14,586 nt of DNA from Oxalobacteraceae bacterium (GTDB taxonomy: Bacteria > Pseudomonadota > Gammaproteobacteria > Burkholderiales > Burkholderiaceae_D). The stretch lies in assembly GCA_947487325.1 (NCBI GenBank), contig CANKWG010000032.1:1-14586 (forward strand). The letters are read 5' to 3'. The notes below the pieces were generated by a model that saw only the letters and a list, made by a program, of their open reading frames with translations, searched no databases and was not told the DNA's origin. Shown piece after piece: positions 1 through 6,968 of the stretch; position 1 is the stretch's first letter, and every line of letters begins with the position of its first letter. The translations under genes and the position numbers were made by a program.

Positions 1-2098
1 GATGGCCGATACCGTGTTTCTCTCACCCGCTGCGATGACATGGCTGCAAATGCGACCCGGTGACACGCTCACCCTGATTGCCGGTACACGCCACGTATCG
101 CTTCGCGTTGCAGGCTCGTTGCTGCGCGCACGCCCAGGGCAGCGTTTGGCCGTGATGGATATTGGTAGCGCGCAATGGCAGTTCGCGCGGCTCGGGCAAT
201 TGTCGCGCGTCGATATCAAGCTGGTGCCAGGAGCAAATCGCGCTACGTTCAAGACGCGTCTGGAGCAAGCGCAGACCTCACTCGTCGTCGTTGAAACAGA
301 AGATCAAGACAAGCGCACCGCCACCATGTCGCGCGCCTATCGCGTGAACCTGAACGTGCTGGCACTGGTGGCCCTATTTACTGGCGCATTTTTAGTATTC
401 TCGACTCAGGCCTTGTCCGTAATTCGACGCCGACCGCAATTCGCACTCTTGCGCACACTGGGTATCACACGCCGGCAGCTGCTCGCGCAAGTGCTGATCG
501 AAGGCAGCTTGCTCGGTGTCTTGGGTGCAGCGCTCGGTATTGCACTCGGCTATGGGCTGGCCGCGGCGGCTTTGTCCATGTTCGGTGGCGATCTGGGTGG
601 TGGTTACTTTCCGGGTGTGCGTCCGACACTGGTGTTCAGTCCGGTTGCCGCGCTGATTTTTTTTAGTGCCGGTGCGGGTGTAGCTTTACTTGGCAGTTGG
701 TCGCCGGCGATGGAAGCTGCGCGTGCAAAACCCGCCGCCGCCATGAAAGCAGGCAGTGAGGATCTGGCGCTCGCACCACTCGCGGTACCCTGGCCTGCGC
801 TTGCTGCTATCGCGCTGGGTGCGTTGTTTACGATGCTGCCACCGGTATCCGGATTGCCCGTGTTTGGTTATTTATCGATTGCCTTGCTGTTGGTGGGCAG
901 CATTGCATCGATGCCACGCGCTGCATCGCTGATATTTTCTGCACTGGTCCCGCGCTGGTCGGGCATGTTGGGCAGCCTTGCACTTGCACGTTTGGCCAAC
1001 GCACCCAATCAGGCAGCGATTGCATTGGGTGGTGTTCTCGCCAGCTTTTCGTTAATGGTTGCCATGGCCATCATGGTCTCCAGCTTTCGTGTCTCTGTTG
1101 ATGACTGGTTGCAGCATCTGCTGTCGGCCGACATGTATGTCCGTGTGCAAAATGGTGGCGATGCCGGCCGCCTGAGTGCAGAGGAACAGCAGCAGATCGC
1201 ACGTTTGCCTGCTGTCGCACGCATGGAGACCACACGTCATCAACCCATCACGCTCGACCCCGCACGTCCAGCGGTGGCACTGATTGCGCGCACACTGAAT
1301 GTAGATTCACCCGATCGCAGCATCCCTATCGTTGGTGAATCGCTCAAAGGTATCTCGCGTCCGGTCTGGATTTCTGAAGCAATGGTGGATCTGTACGGCT
1401 GGCAAGCAGGACAAACGGTGGAATTGCCGATGCAAGGCAAGTTGGAAAAATTCACGGTCGCCGGTGTGTGGCGAGATTATGCAAGGCAATCGGGTGCGCT
1501 GATGCTGCGTCTGGAAGACTATCGTGCACTCACAGGCGACCTGTACATCAATGATGTAGCACTCTGGCTACATCGCGATGCCAGTGCAGCACAACTGCGC
1601 GCGCAACTTGAATCACTACCCTTCGAAAGCTCGCTTGAATTCGCTGAACCCGGCGAAATACGCGCGATTAGCCTGAAAATTTTCGATCGCAGTTTCGCTG
1701 TCACGTATCTACTGGAAGGCGTTGCGATCATCATTGGTTTATTTGGTGTAGCCGCTACCTTCTCTGCGCAAACACTGTCACGCGCCAAAGAATTCGGCAT
1801 GCTGCGTCATATCGGTATCACCCGTCGACAAATCCTTCTGCTGCTCGCCGGCGAAGGCGCGCTGCTGGCGGGACTGGCAATTGCTGCCGGCTTTGTGCTG
1901 GGTGGTTGCATCAGTCTGATTCTGGTATTCATCGTCAATCCGCAATCCTTTCACTGGACTATGAGTCTGCATCTGCCTTGGTCTTTGCTCGCCACAGTGG
2001 CTGTAGTTTTACTGTTGTCCGCAGCGATGACTGCGTTAATGTCCGGACGGATGGCCGTCGCAGGGAGCGCCGTGCGTTCAGTCAGGGAGGACTGGTGA
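1..2098 (+). CDS. ABC transporter permease, FtsX/MacB fold, two FtsX domains (5' partial)
   Basis: The frame is open at the left edge, so this is the C-terminal ~698 residues of a longer protein; the ATG at base 2 is probably internal. It is an inner-membrane permease of the FtsX/MacB/LolC type. Counting from base 2, a first FtsX-like domain spans roughly residues 115-245 (helices near 117-137, 165-190 and 212-232, with the typical EAARAKPAAAMKAG end). Further helices lie near 262-305 and 340-362, a soluble periplasmic stretch covers about 370-565, and a second FtsX domain spans about 570-690. Both domains carry the cytoplasmic coupling motif LRTLGITRRQ / LRHIGITRRQ, expected to contact the ATPase. 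The window contains no LolD/MacB-like ATPase, so that subunit is probably encoded upstream. The stop overlaps the GTG of the next gene (GTGA). The AttH-like neighbour suggests an AttEFGH-type system. Family confidence is high; the substrate is unknown. Confidence 0.88.
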   Translation, partial: MADTVFLSPAAMTWLQMRPGDTLTLIAGTRHVSLRVAGSLLRARPGQRLAVMDIGSAQWQFARLGQLSRVDIKLVPGANRATFKTRLEQAQTSLVVVETEDQDKRTATMSRAYRVNLNVLALVALFTGAFLVFSTQALSVIRRRPQFALLRTLGITRRQLLAQVLIEGSLLGVLGAALGIALGYGLAAAALSMFGGDLGGGYFPGVRPTLVFSPVAALIFFSAGAGVALLGSWSPAMEAARAKPAAAMKAGSEDLALAPLAVPWPALAAIALGALFTMLPPVSGLPVFGYLSIALLLVGSIASMPRAASLIFSALVPRWSGMLGSLALARLANAPNQAAIALGGVLASFSLMVAMAIMVSSFRVSVDDWLQHLLSADMYVRVQNGGDAGRLSAEEQQQIARLPAVARMETTRHQPITLDPARPAVALIARTLNVDSPDRSIPIVGESLKGISRPVWISEAMVDLYGWQAGQTVELPMQGKLEKFTVAGVWRDYARQSGALMLRLEDYRALTGDLYINDVALWLHRDASAAQLRAQLESLPFESSLEFAEPGEIRAISLKIFDRSFAVTYLLEGVAIIIGLFGVAATFSAQTLSRAKEFGMLRHIGITRRQILLLLAGEGALLAGLAIAAGFVLGGCISLILVFIVNPQSFHWTMSLHLPWSLLATVAVVLLLSAAMTALMSGRMAVAGSAVRSVREDW
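2084..2090 (+). promoter_or_regulatory. Ribosome binding site deciding the GTG start at 2095
   Basis: AGGGAGG lies inside the end of the permease gene, four bases before GTG 2095. The GTG shares bases with the permease TGA (GTGA). The resulting N-terminus is a textbook signal peptide, which supports this start over the in-frame upstream ATG at 1906. Confidence 0.7.
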
Positions 2099-3219
2099 AG
2101 TTTTTTACACATAGACTGCGTGTTTACACTCTGCTGCGCGCGCCAACGCTTGGCTCGCTGCTTGCGCTGATTTTTTTTCTGAACGTAGGCAATCATGTGC
2201 AGGCTGCCTCACCGGTGTTCACAACGGTGGTCCCGGGAAAGACACTGAACTTTCCACGCGACTTCGGCGCGCATCCCGACTTTCGCACCGAGTGGTGGTA
2301 TGCGACGGGCTGGTTACAGACGCCAGATGGAGAATCACAGGGTTTTCAGGTGACTTTTTTTCGCTCGGCGACCGAGCATGATGCTGCCAATCCGAGTCGC
2401 TTCGCGCCGAAGCAACTGATCGTCGCGCATGCCGCACTCTCCGATCCTGCATTAGGCAAACTTATGCATGATCAGAAAATTGCACGTGCCGGCTTCGGTC
2501 TTGCGCACGCGGGCGAAGCCACGACCGATGTCAAGCTGCGTCAGTGGACGATGCGCCGCGATGCCGACGGACGCTACCAGATCGCTTTGCCCGCACGCGA
2601 CTTCACACTGTCACTGACACTCACGCCAACGCAACCCGTGCTGCTGCAGGGTGAGCAAGGCTATTCTCGCAAAGGACCAGTCGCAGGACAGGCCAGCTAC
2701 TACTACAGCGAACCCCAACTCAAAGTCAGCGGTCAGATCACGCGCAATGGCAAGCCGGTTACGGTGCAGGGCAGCGCCTGGCTGGATCATGAATGGTCTT
2801 CAACCTTGCTGGACCCGCGCGCCGTAGGGTGGGACTGGGTGGGTGCCAATCTGGATGACGGCAGCGCGCTCATGGCATTTCGCATACGCAGCGTGGATGG
2901 TCAGGCGCTGTGGCAGCATGCGACACTGCGCGATGCGAATGGCAAGCTGCACGCTATCAGCGCGGATGCGATACGCTTCACGCCGCTGCGGGAATGGCGA
3001 TCGCCGCGCACCGGCGCCCGTTATCCGGTGTCCATGCAAATCGATATGAGCGATACACGCTGGCAGCTCACGCCTTTGCAAGACGATCAGGAACTGGATT
3101 CACGCCAGTCAACGGGCGCCGTGTATTGGGAAGGCGCCGTGACGATCGAGCGCAATGGCAAGCCGGCGGGACGAGGCTATTTTGAAATGACCGGCTATCT
3201 GAAAGCCTTGAAACTATGA
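2095..3219 (+). CDS. Secreted lipocalin-like protein, AttH / carotenoid 1,2-hydratase (CrtC) family
   Basis: A 374-residue protein starts at GTG 2095. Residues 1-37 form a Sec signal peptide: a basic start, the hydrophobic core LGSLLALIFFLNVG, and a VQA|AS cleavage site. There is no lipobox cysteine, so a soluble periplasmic or secreted protein is expected. The mature part matches the AttH/CrtC double-lipocalin family: EWWYATGWL (66-74), FQVTFFRSATEHD (84-96), YYYSEPQLKVSGQI (202-215) and GSAWLDHEWSS (226-236). It ends with a second beta-rich half carrying the family-typical GYFEMTGY near the C-terminus. CrtC members hydrate carotenoids, but most members beside FtsX-type permeases are uncharacterised, and no carotenoid gene is present here. 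A role as extracytoplasmic partner of the permease is an inference from position. It overlaps both neighbours (GTGA before, ATGA after), suggesting coupled translation. Confidence 0.87.
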   Translation: MKFFTHRLRVYTLLRAPTLGSLLALIFFLNVGNHVQAASPVFTTVVPGKTLNFPRDFGAHPDFRTEWWYATGWLQTPDGESQGFQVTFFRSATEHDAANPSRFAPKQLIVAHAALSDPALGKLMHDQKIARAGFGLAHAGEATTDVKLRQWTMRRDADGRYQIALPARDFTLSLTLTPTQPVLLQGEQGYSRKGPVAGQASYYYSEPQLKVSGQITRNGKPVTVQGSAWLDHEWSSTLLDPRAVGWDWVGANLDDGSALMAFRIRSVDGQALWQHATLRDANGKLHAISADAIRFTPLREWRSPRTGARYPVSMQIDMSDTRWQLTPLQDDQELDSRQSTGAVYWEGAVTIERNGKPAGRGYFEMTGYLKALKL

Positions 3220-5003
3220 CCCCAAACACCGACCGCCCGAAAGCCAGAAGCGGACTCAAAACACTCGCCGGCCTTTTGCCTTTCTTGTCACCCTACCGTC
3301 GGCGCATCATCGCCGCCGGTATTGCACTGGTCATCGCGGCCTCTGCAACGCTGGCGATTCCCTATGGTTTTCGCCAGCTGATCGATCTCGGCTTCACGAC
3401 GGCAGACACACAAAAAGCCGCGCAAGTGAATGTATATTTTCTTGCGCTCTTTGCAGTCGCCTGCGTGCTGGCTGCATCGACTGCAACCCGCTTTTATCTA
3501 GTGTCCTGGCTGGGCGAGCGTGTGACAGCTGACATACGCAGCGCCGTGTATGCGCATGTTCTGCGACAAAGTCCGGAATTTTTTGAAGTGACTCAGACGG
3601 GTGAAATTCTGTCGCGACTAACCACCGACACCACACTGATACAAACCGTGGTGGGCACCAGCATCTCGATGGCACTGCGCAATGTACTGCTGCTGATCGG
3701 TGGCTTGCTGATGATGTTCATTACCAGCATCAAGCTCTCGTTCATCATCATGGTGATGCTGCTAGCAATTATTTTACCGATCGTGATGATAGGACGACGC
3801 GTAAGAAAACTCTCGCGTGCGTCACAAGACAGAATTGCTGATGCATCGGGCCTGGCGAGTGAGCGTATGAATGCCATCGCTGTGGTACAGGCATTTGCAC
3901 ATGAAGTTCATGAGGCGCGTCAGTTCGGCAATGCCGTTGAACGTGCGTTCGGCACCGCGATTGACCGTGTACGTGCTCGCTCGATACTGACTGTGACCGC
4001 GATACTGCTGGTGTTTGGCGCGATTGTTTTTGTGCTGTGGCTGGGCGCGCACGCGGTAATGGAAGGACGGATGAGCGCGGGTGAGTTGGGCCAATTCATT
4101 TTGTATTCCGCTATCGTCTCGGGTGCCATCGGTGCCTTGTCCGAAACACTGGGTGATGCACAACGAGCTGCGGGTGCCAGCGAGCGCTTGCTGGAATTGC
4201 TGGCCGAACGTTCACCGATTGCATCGCCAGAACATCCCCAGCCCCTGCCCGCACGTGCGGCCAACGGATCCCGCCTGGAACTTGAGCATCTAAATTTCCA
4301 TTATCCGTCCCGTCCCGATCAGGCTTCGCTGGCTGATCTGTCGCTCGATATTGCCCCCGGCGAAACCGTGGCAATCGTGGGGCCCTCAGGCGCCGGTAAG
4401 ACCACGTTGTTTCAGCTGCTTCTGCGCTTTTATGATCCGCAAACCGGCAACATACGACTCGATGGTGTCGACATACGCTCTTTGAAGCTGCAGGATCTGC
4501 GCAATGCGATTGGTATCGTCCCGCAAGACACGGTGGTTTTCTCAGCGAACGCGATGGAAAACATTCGCTATGGTCGTCCCGAAGCCACCGATGCAGAAGT
4601 CATCGATGCTGCCAAGTTAGCGGCAGCCCATGAATTCATCGAGCGACTGCCCGAGGGTTATCAATCATTTTTGGGTGAGCGTGGTGTTCGACTATCCGGT
4701 GGACAAAGACAGCGCATCGCCATCGCGCGCGCCTTACTGAAAAATCCGCCCTTACTGCTGCTGGATGAAGCAACCAGCGCGCTCGATGCAGAATCGGAAC
4801 GACTGGTGCAACGCGCACTTGAAGCGGCGATGGTGGACAGAACAACGCTGGTGATTGCCCACCGACTGGCTACAGTACAGCGTGCTACGCGTATTGTGGT
4901 AATGGAGCAGGGACGTATCGTGGAAACCGGTACCCATGCATCGCTGGTGGAGGCTGGCGGCTTGTATGCGCAACTGGCTGCGCTGCAGTTCAATACGCAT
5001 TGA
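3216..5003 (+). CDS. Type-1 ABC exporter half-transporter (MsbA/ABCB-like), fused TMD-NBD
   Basis: A 595-residue protein starts at an ATG overlapping the preceding stop (ATGA). The N-terminal exporter domain has six likely helices (about 31-50, 73-94, 153-170, 172-192, 257-279, 290-312). The nucleotide-binding domain runs from about residue 353: Walker A GPSGAGKTT (389-397, K395), Q-loop VPQDT, signature LSGGQ (493-497), Walker B LLLLDEATSALD (D517, catalytic E518) and H-loop IAHRLA (H549). All ATPase residues are intact. Length and order are normal for a homodimeric exporter that flips lipids or hydrophobic compounds outward. The substrate cannot be read from sequence. True MsbA normally sits beside lpxK, which is absent, so a related paralogue is more likely. 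Co-translation with the permease and lipocalin genes suggests a shared envelope function. No strong Shine-Dalgarno precedes it, which fits translational coupling. Confidence 0.9.
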   Translation: MTPNTDRPKARSGLKTLAGLLPFLSPYRRRIIAAGIALVIAASATLAIPYGFRQLIDLGFTTADTQKAAQVNVYFLALFAVACVLAASTATRFYLVSWLGERVTADIRSAVYAHVLRQSPEFFEVTQTGEILSRLTTDTTLIQTVVGTSISMALRNVLLLIGGLLMMFITSIKLSFIIMVMLLAIILPIVMIGRRVRKLSRASQDRIADASGLASERMNAIAVVQAFAHEVHEARQFGNAVERAFGTAIDRVRARSILTVTAILLVFGAIVFVLWLGAHAVMEGRMSAGELGQFILYSAIVSGAIGALSETLGDAQRAAGASERLLELLAERSPIASPEHPQPLPARAANGSRLELEHLNFHYPSRPDQASLADLSLDIAPGETVAIVGPSGAGKTTLFQLLLRFYDPQTGNIRLDGVDIRSLKLQDLRNAIGIVPQDTVVFSANAMENIRYGRPEATDAEVIDAAKLAAAHEFIERLPEGYQSFLGERGVRLSGGQRQRIAIARALLKNPPLLLLDEATSALDAESERLVQRALEAAMVDRTTLVIAHRLATVQRATRIVVMEQGRIVETGTHASLVEAGGLYAQLAALQFNTH

Positions 5004-5018
5004 GCAATACGCACTGAG
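4991..5018 (+). repeat. Tandem duplication of a 14-bp unit across the ABC exporter stop codon
   Basis: CAATACGCATTGAG (4991-5004) is followed directly by CAATACGCACTGAG (5005-5018), with one mismatch. The first copy encodes the last residues and the TGA stop of the exporter; the second lies outside the gene. It looks like a local replication-slippage duplication with no evident function. Confidence 0.8.
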
Positions 5019-5040
5019 GCAAGAAACTTTTTTTGCTTCA
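5015..5040. terminator. Hairpin between convergent genes, possible weak bidirectional terminator
   Basis: The arm TGAGGCAAGAA (5015-5025) can pair with TTTTTTGCTTCA (5029-5040) through about 11 pairs, including two G-T wobbles, around a very small loop. The T-run sits inside the stem rather than after it, so the fit to a classic intrinsic terminator is imperfect. The right arm includes the stop codon of the minus-strand TPR gene (5038-5040). Its position between convergent stops supports a termination role. Confidence 0.4.
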
Positions 5041-5568
5041 GTTCGTTTGCGCCAGCCTCTCCATGATCAAGCGCTGTAATTCAAAAAACTCGTCTGAGTG
5101 ACGCCCCATGTCTAGGCTGACTTCAAGCAACTCTCGCGCCTCTTCATCTTCCTCCAATGCCGTGTAGCACTCGGCCATGCGAAAAGCAGCGGGCATGAAG
5201 GTGGGATCCATTTGCAAAGCACACGCATGAAACGTCGCCGCCAGCAGAGGGTCACCCAAGCTCTGCAAAATCATGCCGGCCATGAACAGGAAACGAATAT
5301 CCTTGGGGTTACTGATCGTCAGCTGTAAGGCCATCGGGAGTGCCTCTCGATACCGTTGCACTTGATAGAGCTCATACGCGCCTTCATACACCTTTTCAAG
5401 ACGCTCGACCTCCGGCGCTGTCAACGATGCACGCTCAATGCCCTTGGTCAGCGTGTCTTGCAAACGAATAAGCTTGTCCGGACACTCGCCGGGGCTCTGG
5501 TTGACCAGTGCCAGGATCTGAGCGATCTCCGGCAATGGCGCGGGCTGGGAGGGTGTGCTGTCTTTCAT
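5038..5568 (-). CDS. TPR protein resembling type III secretion class II chaperones (SycD/LcrH-like)
   Basis: The chosen start is ATG 5568-5566, which overlaps the stop of the upstream gene (TGATG) and gives 176 residues, close to the ~165 usual for SycD/LcrH/IpgC chaperones. Upstream in-frame starts would overlap the neighbour by up to 57 bases. After a variable N-terminal helix (residues 12-50), three TPR-like repeats follow at about 58-91, 92-125 and 126-159. The middle blocks track LcrH closely: LEKVYEGAYELYQVQRY against LEQLYSLAFNQYQSGKY, then a RFLFMAGMILQSLGDPLLAA block and an AAFRMAECYTALEEDEEA block against FHAAECLLQKGELAEA. Class II chaperones hold translocator proteins in the cytoplasm before secretion. 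No secretion apparatus is visible here, so the function may be different: a cytoplasmic TPR adaptor, perhaps for the co-translated 119-residue protein. There is no signal peptide. The fold is well supported; the chaperone role is inferred. Confidence 0.75.
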   Translation of the reverse strand: MKDSTPSQPAPLPEIAQILALVNQSPGECPDKLIRLQDTLTKGIERASLTAPEVERLEKVYEGAYELYQVQRYREALPMALQLTISNPKDIRFLFMAGMILQSLGDPLLAATFHACALQMDPTFMPAAFRMAECYTALEEDEEARELLEVSLDMGRHSDEFFELQRLIMERLAQTN

Positions 5569-5927
5569 CAACGCGCGCCAGAGGGCAGCAGACGCTCGGA
5601 TACCCATTGTGCTACTGCATCGCATTCACGCAACTCGCTTCCCGTCAGCCCGCTCGGCCACTGCGTACTGGCCTCGCCACCCGACTGCCGGCGCTCGGTC
5701 AGCATTTGCTGTATCTGTCCAAAGGTGCGCTCAAACAGTGCGAGCCGCATTGGTGGTACTTGCGCCTGCTCGGTCCTTGTGGCGAAAGAGTCTGCTGAAG
5801 GACTACCACCCGGCGGAGTCAGGGGCGTGAGCGTCTGCGAAGCCATCGCTGGCCGTACCGACGCGGTTGAATTCTGTTGGGGCAATTGGGCGTGATTCAG
5901 CGGGATGGAAGAATTTATTTTGTTCAT
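5568..5927 (-). CDS. Unrecognised 119-residue Ser/Pro/Gln-rich protein, coupled to the TPR chaperone-like gene
   Basis: I do not recognise this family. The start taken is ATG 5927-5925; a GTG 30 codons upstream is possible but less likely. Residues 1-58 look disordered: rich in Ser, Thr, Pro, Gln and Asn, poor in acidic residues and without hydrophobic helices. The N-terminus MNKINSSIPLNHAQLPQQNS resembles the composition of type III secretion signals, though such resemblance is weakly specific. Residues 60-82 (MRLALFERTFGQIQQMLTER) and 96-115 (TGSELRECDAVAQWVSER) look like amphipathic helices. There is no signal peptide or membrane segment. The stop overlaps the next start (TGATG), so the pair is almost certainly co-translated. 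It could be a client or partner of the TPR protein. No canonical PxLxxP chaperone-binding motif is present; the nearest is the TPLTPP segment. The gene itself is likely real because of the coupling, but its function is unknown. Confidence 0.62.
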   Translation of the reverse strand: MNKINSSIPLNHAQLPQQNSTASVRPAMASQTLTPLTPPGGSPSADSFATRTEQAQVPPMRLALFERTFGQIQQMLTERRQSGGEASTQWPSGLTGSELRECDAVAQWVSERLLPSGAR

Positions 5928-6114
5928 GGCAGTCTTTTGGCAAGGGTGAACAGAAAGACGACGAGTCCTGCAAGGTGAATGAAAATTGTAGGCATGGTCG
6001 CGCTCGGTTGGCCACACCTCAATGTATTCGGTTGTAAGCCCACCACAATTGAGCCCATCGGAGCACCACGCAACATGGCAAACAGGGTCGAGCTACCCAA
6101 GCCGGGGCTCACGC

Positions 6115-6120
6115 TACAAT
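6115..6120 (+). promoter_or_regulatory. Candidate -10 box for thyA
   Basis: TACAAT differs from the sigma-70 consensus at one base and lies 23 bases before the thyA start codon, leaving room for a short leader with the GGAG site. No good -35 hexamer is found at the right distance, so this is tentative. Confidence 0.3.
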
Positions 6121-6132
6121 ACGTACTTCCCT

Positions 6133-6136
6133 GGAG
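6133..6136 (+). promoter_or_regulatory. Ribosome binding site deciding the thyA start
   Basis: GGAG lies seven bases before ATG 6144. It selects the 264-residue ThyA form over the longer in-frame version starting at 5979. Confidence 0.75.
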
Positions 6137-6143
6137 TCAATTG

Positions 6144-6938
6144 ATGCGCCAATACCTCGATTTCATGCGCCATGTGTATGACCATGGCACCACCAAGACC
6201 GATCGCACCGGCACCGGTACGCGTTCCGTTTTCGGCTACCAGATGCGGTTTGATTTGCAGGAAGGCTTCCCGCTGGTCACCACCAAAAAACTGCATCTCA
6301 AATCCATCATTCATGAATTGATCTGGTTTCTGGCCGGCTCGACCAATATTGCGTATCTGAAAGAAAACGGCGTCTCTATCTGGGACGAGTGGGCCGATGC
6401 GAATGGCGATCTGGGTCCTATCTATGGTTCCCAATGGCGCAGCTGGCCCACGCCGGATGGTGGACATGTCGACCAGATTGCACAGCTGATTCAGCAGATC
6501 CAGTCCAATCCCGATTCGCGCCGGCTGATCGTCTCGGCATGGAATGTGGGTGACATTCCGCAAATGAAGCTGCCACCCTGCCATGCGTTTTTTCAGTTCT
6601 ATGTTGCCGATGGCAAGCTTTCCTGCCAGCTGTATCAGCGCAGTGCTGATATTTTTCTCGGCGTGCCGTTCAACATCGCGTCTTATGCCTTGCTGACGCA
6701 CATGGTGGCCGAACAGACCGGACTGGATGTCGGCGATTTTGTCTGGACCGGTGGCGATTGCCACCTGTATTCAAACCATATGGATCAGGTGCGCGAACAA
6801 TTGTCGCGCGAGCCACTGCCCTTGCCCAAACTGGTTTTGAAACGCAGGCCCGCCACAATTTTTGATTACCAGTTCGACGATATCGAGATCGTCGGCTACC
6901 AGTCGCATCCCGCGATCAAAGCACCTGTCGCGGTGTAA
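6144..6938 (+). CDS. thyA: Thymidylate synthase
   Basis: ThyA converts dUMP and 5,10-methylenetetrahydrofolate to dTMP and dihydrofolate in the cytoplasm, as a homodimer. Starting at ATG 6144 the protein has 264 residues, the same length as E. coli ThyA, and aligns to it essentially without gaps. It has the N-terminal MRQYLDFMRHV, the phosphate-binding NDRTGTGT-type loop (TDRTGTGTRS), the catalytic cysteine at residue 146 in LPPCHAFFQF, the dUMP-binding SCQLYQRSADIFLGVPFN block with the following NIASYALLTHM, and the C-terminal IKAPVAV that closes the active site. All key residues are present. The gene is followed after 30 bases by folA, which regenerates the folate consumed here, forming the common thyA-folA pair. 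It is certain by family. Confidence 0.98.
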   Translation: MRQYLDFMRHVYDHGTTKTDRTGTGTRSVFGYQMRFDLQEGFPLVTTKKLHLKSIIHELIWFLAGSTNIAYLKENGVSIWDEWADANGDLGPIYGSQWRSWPTPDGGHVDQIAQLIQQIQSNPDSRRLIVSAWNVGDIPQMKLPPCHAFFQFYVADGKLSCQLYQRSADIFLGVPFNIASYALLTHMVAEQTGLDVGDFVWTGGDCHLYSNHMDQVREQLSREPLPLPKLVLKRRPATIFDYQFDDIEIVGYQSHPAIKAPVAV

Positions 6939-6968
6939 AGCGCCGGCATCGACTATCATTCGGCGATC

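Larger units (their letters stand above)
5928..6143. other. Divergent intergenic region between the chaperone-like unit and thyA
   Basis: This 216-bp region should hold promoters for both directions. On the minus strand, a TTGTGG / 16-base spacer / TACATT arrangement (about 6022-6049) and a separate TACAAT (5990-5985) are candidates, but neither has a convincing -35/-10 pair. Neither the minus-strand ATG at 5927 nor its surroundings show a strong Shine-Dalgarno. The thyA frame stays open here back to an ATG at 5979, but those 55 codons do not resemble ThyA. Confidence 0.5.

Noticed and set aside
1906..2094. Upstream extension of the lipocalin-like gene to an ATG at 1906
   Set aside because: It overlaps the permease for 190 bases in another frame, is not related to AttH/CrtC, and would bury the clear signal peptide that starts at GTG 2095.
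2095..3219. Calling the lipocalin-like protein a true carotenoid hydratase (CrtC)
   Set aside because: It is a secreted protein with no carotenoid genes nearby; the AttH-like transport context is a better fit.
3216..5003. Assigning the exporter as MsbA itself
   Set aside because: The fold is alike, but lpxK is not adjacent and the operon partners differ, so a symbol would overstate the evidence.
5569..5625. Longer start of the TPR chaperone-like gene (ATG-type start at 5625)
   Set aside because: It would overlap the upstream gene by 57 bases and add residues unrelated to the family; the TGATG junction gives a standard-length protein.
5356..5895. 179-residue plus-strand frame over the chaperone-like unit
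   Set aside because: The minus-strand frames show TPR homology and stop/start coupling; the plus-strand frame shows low-quality composition and no family match.
5979..6143. 55-residue N-terminal extension of ThyA from ATG 5979
   Set aside because: The residues have no ThyA similarity. GGAG before ATG 6144 and the exact 264-residue E. coli length favour the shorter form.
6114..6764. 216-residue open frame antisense to thyA
   Set aside because: It is fully opposite a certain gene, matches no family I know, and is expected from the codon pattern of the sense strand.
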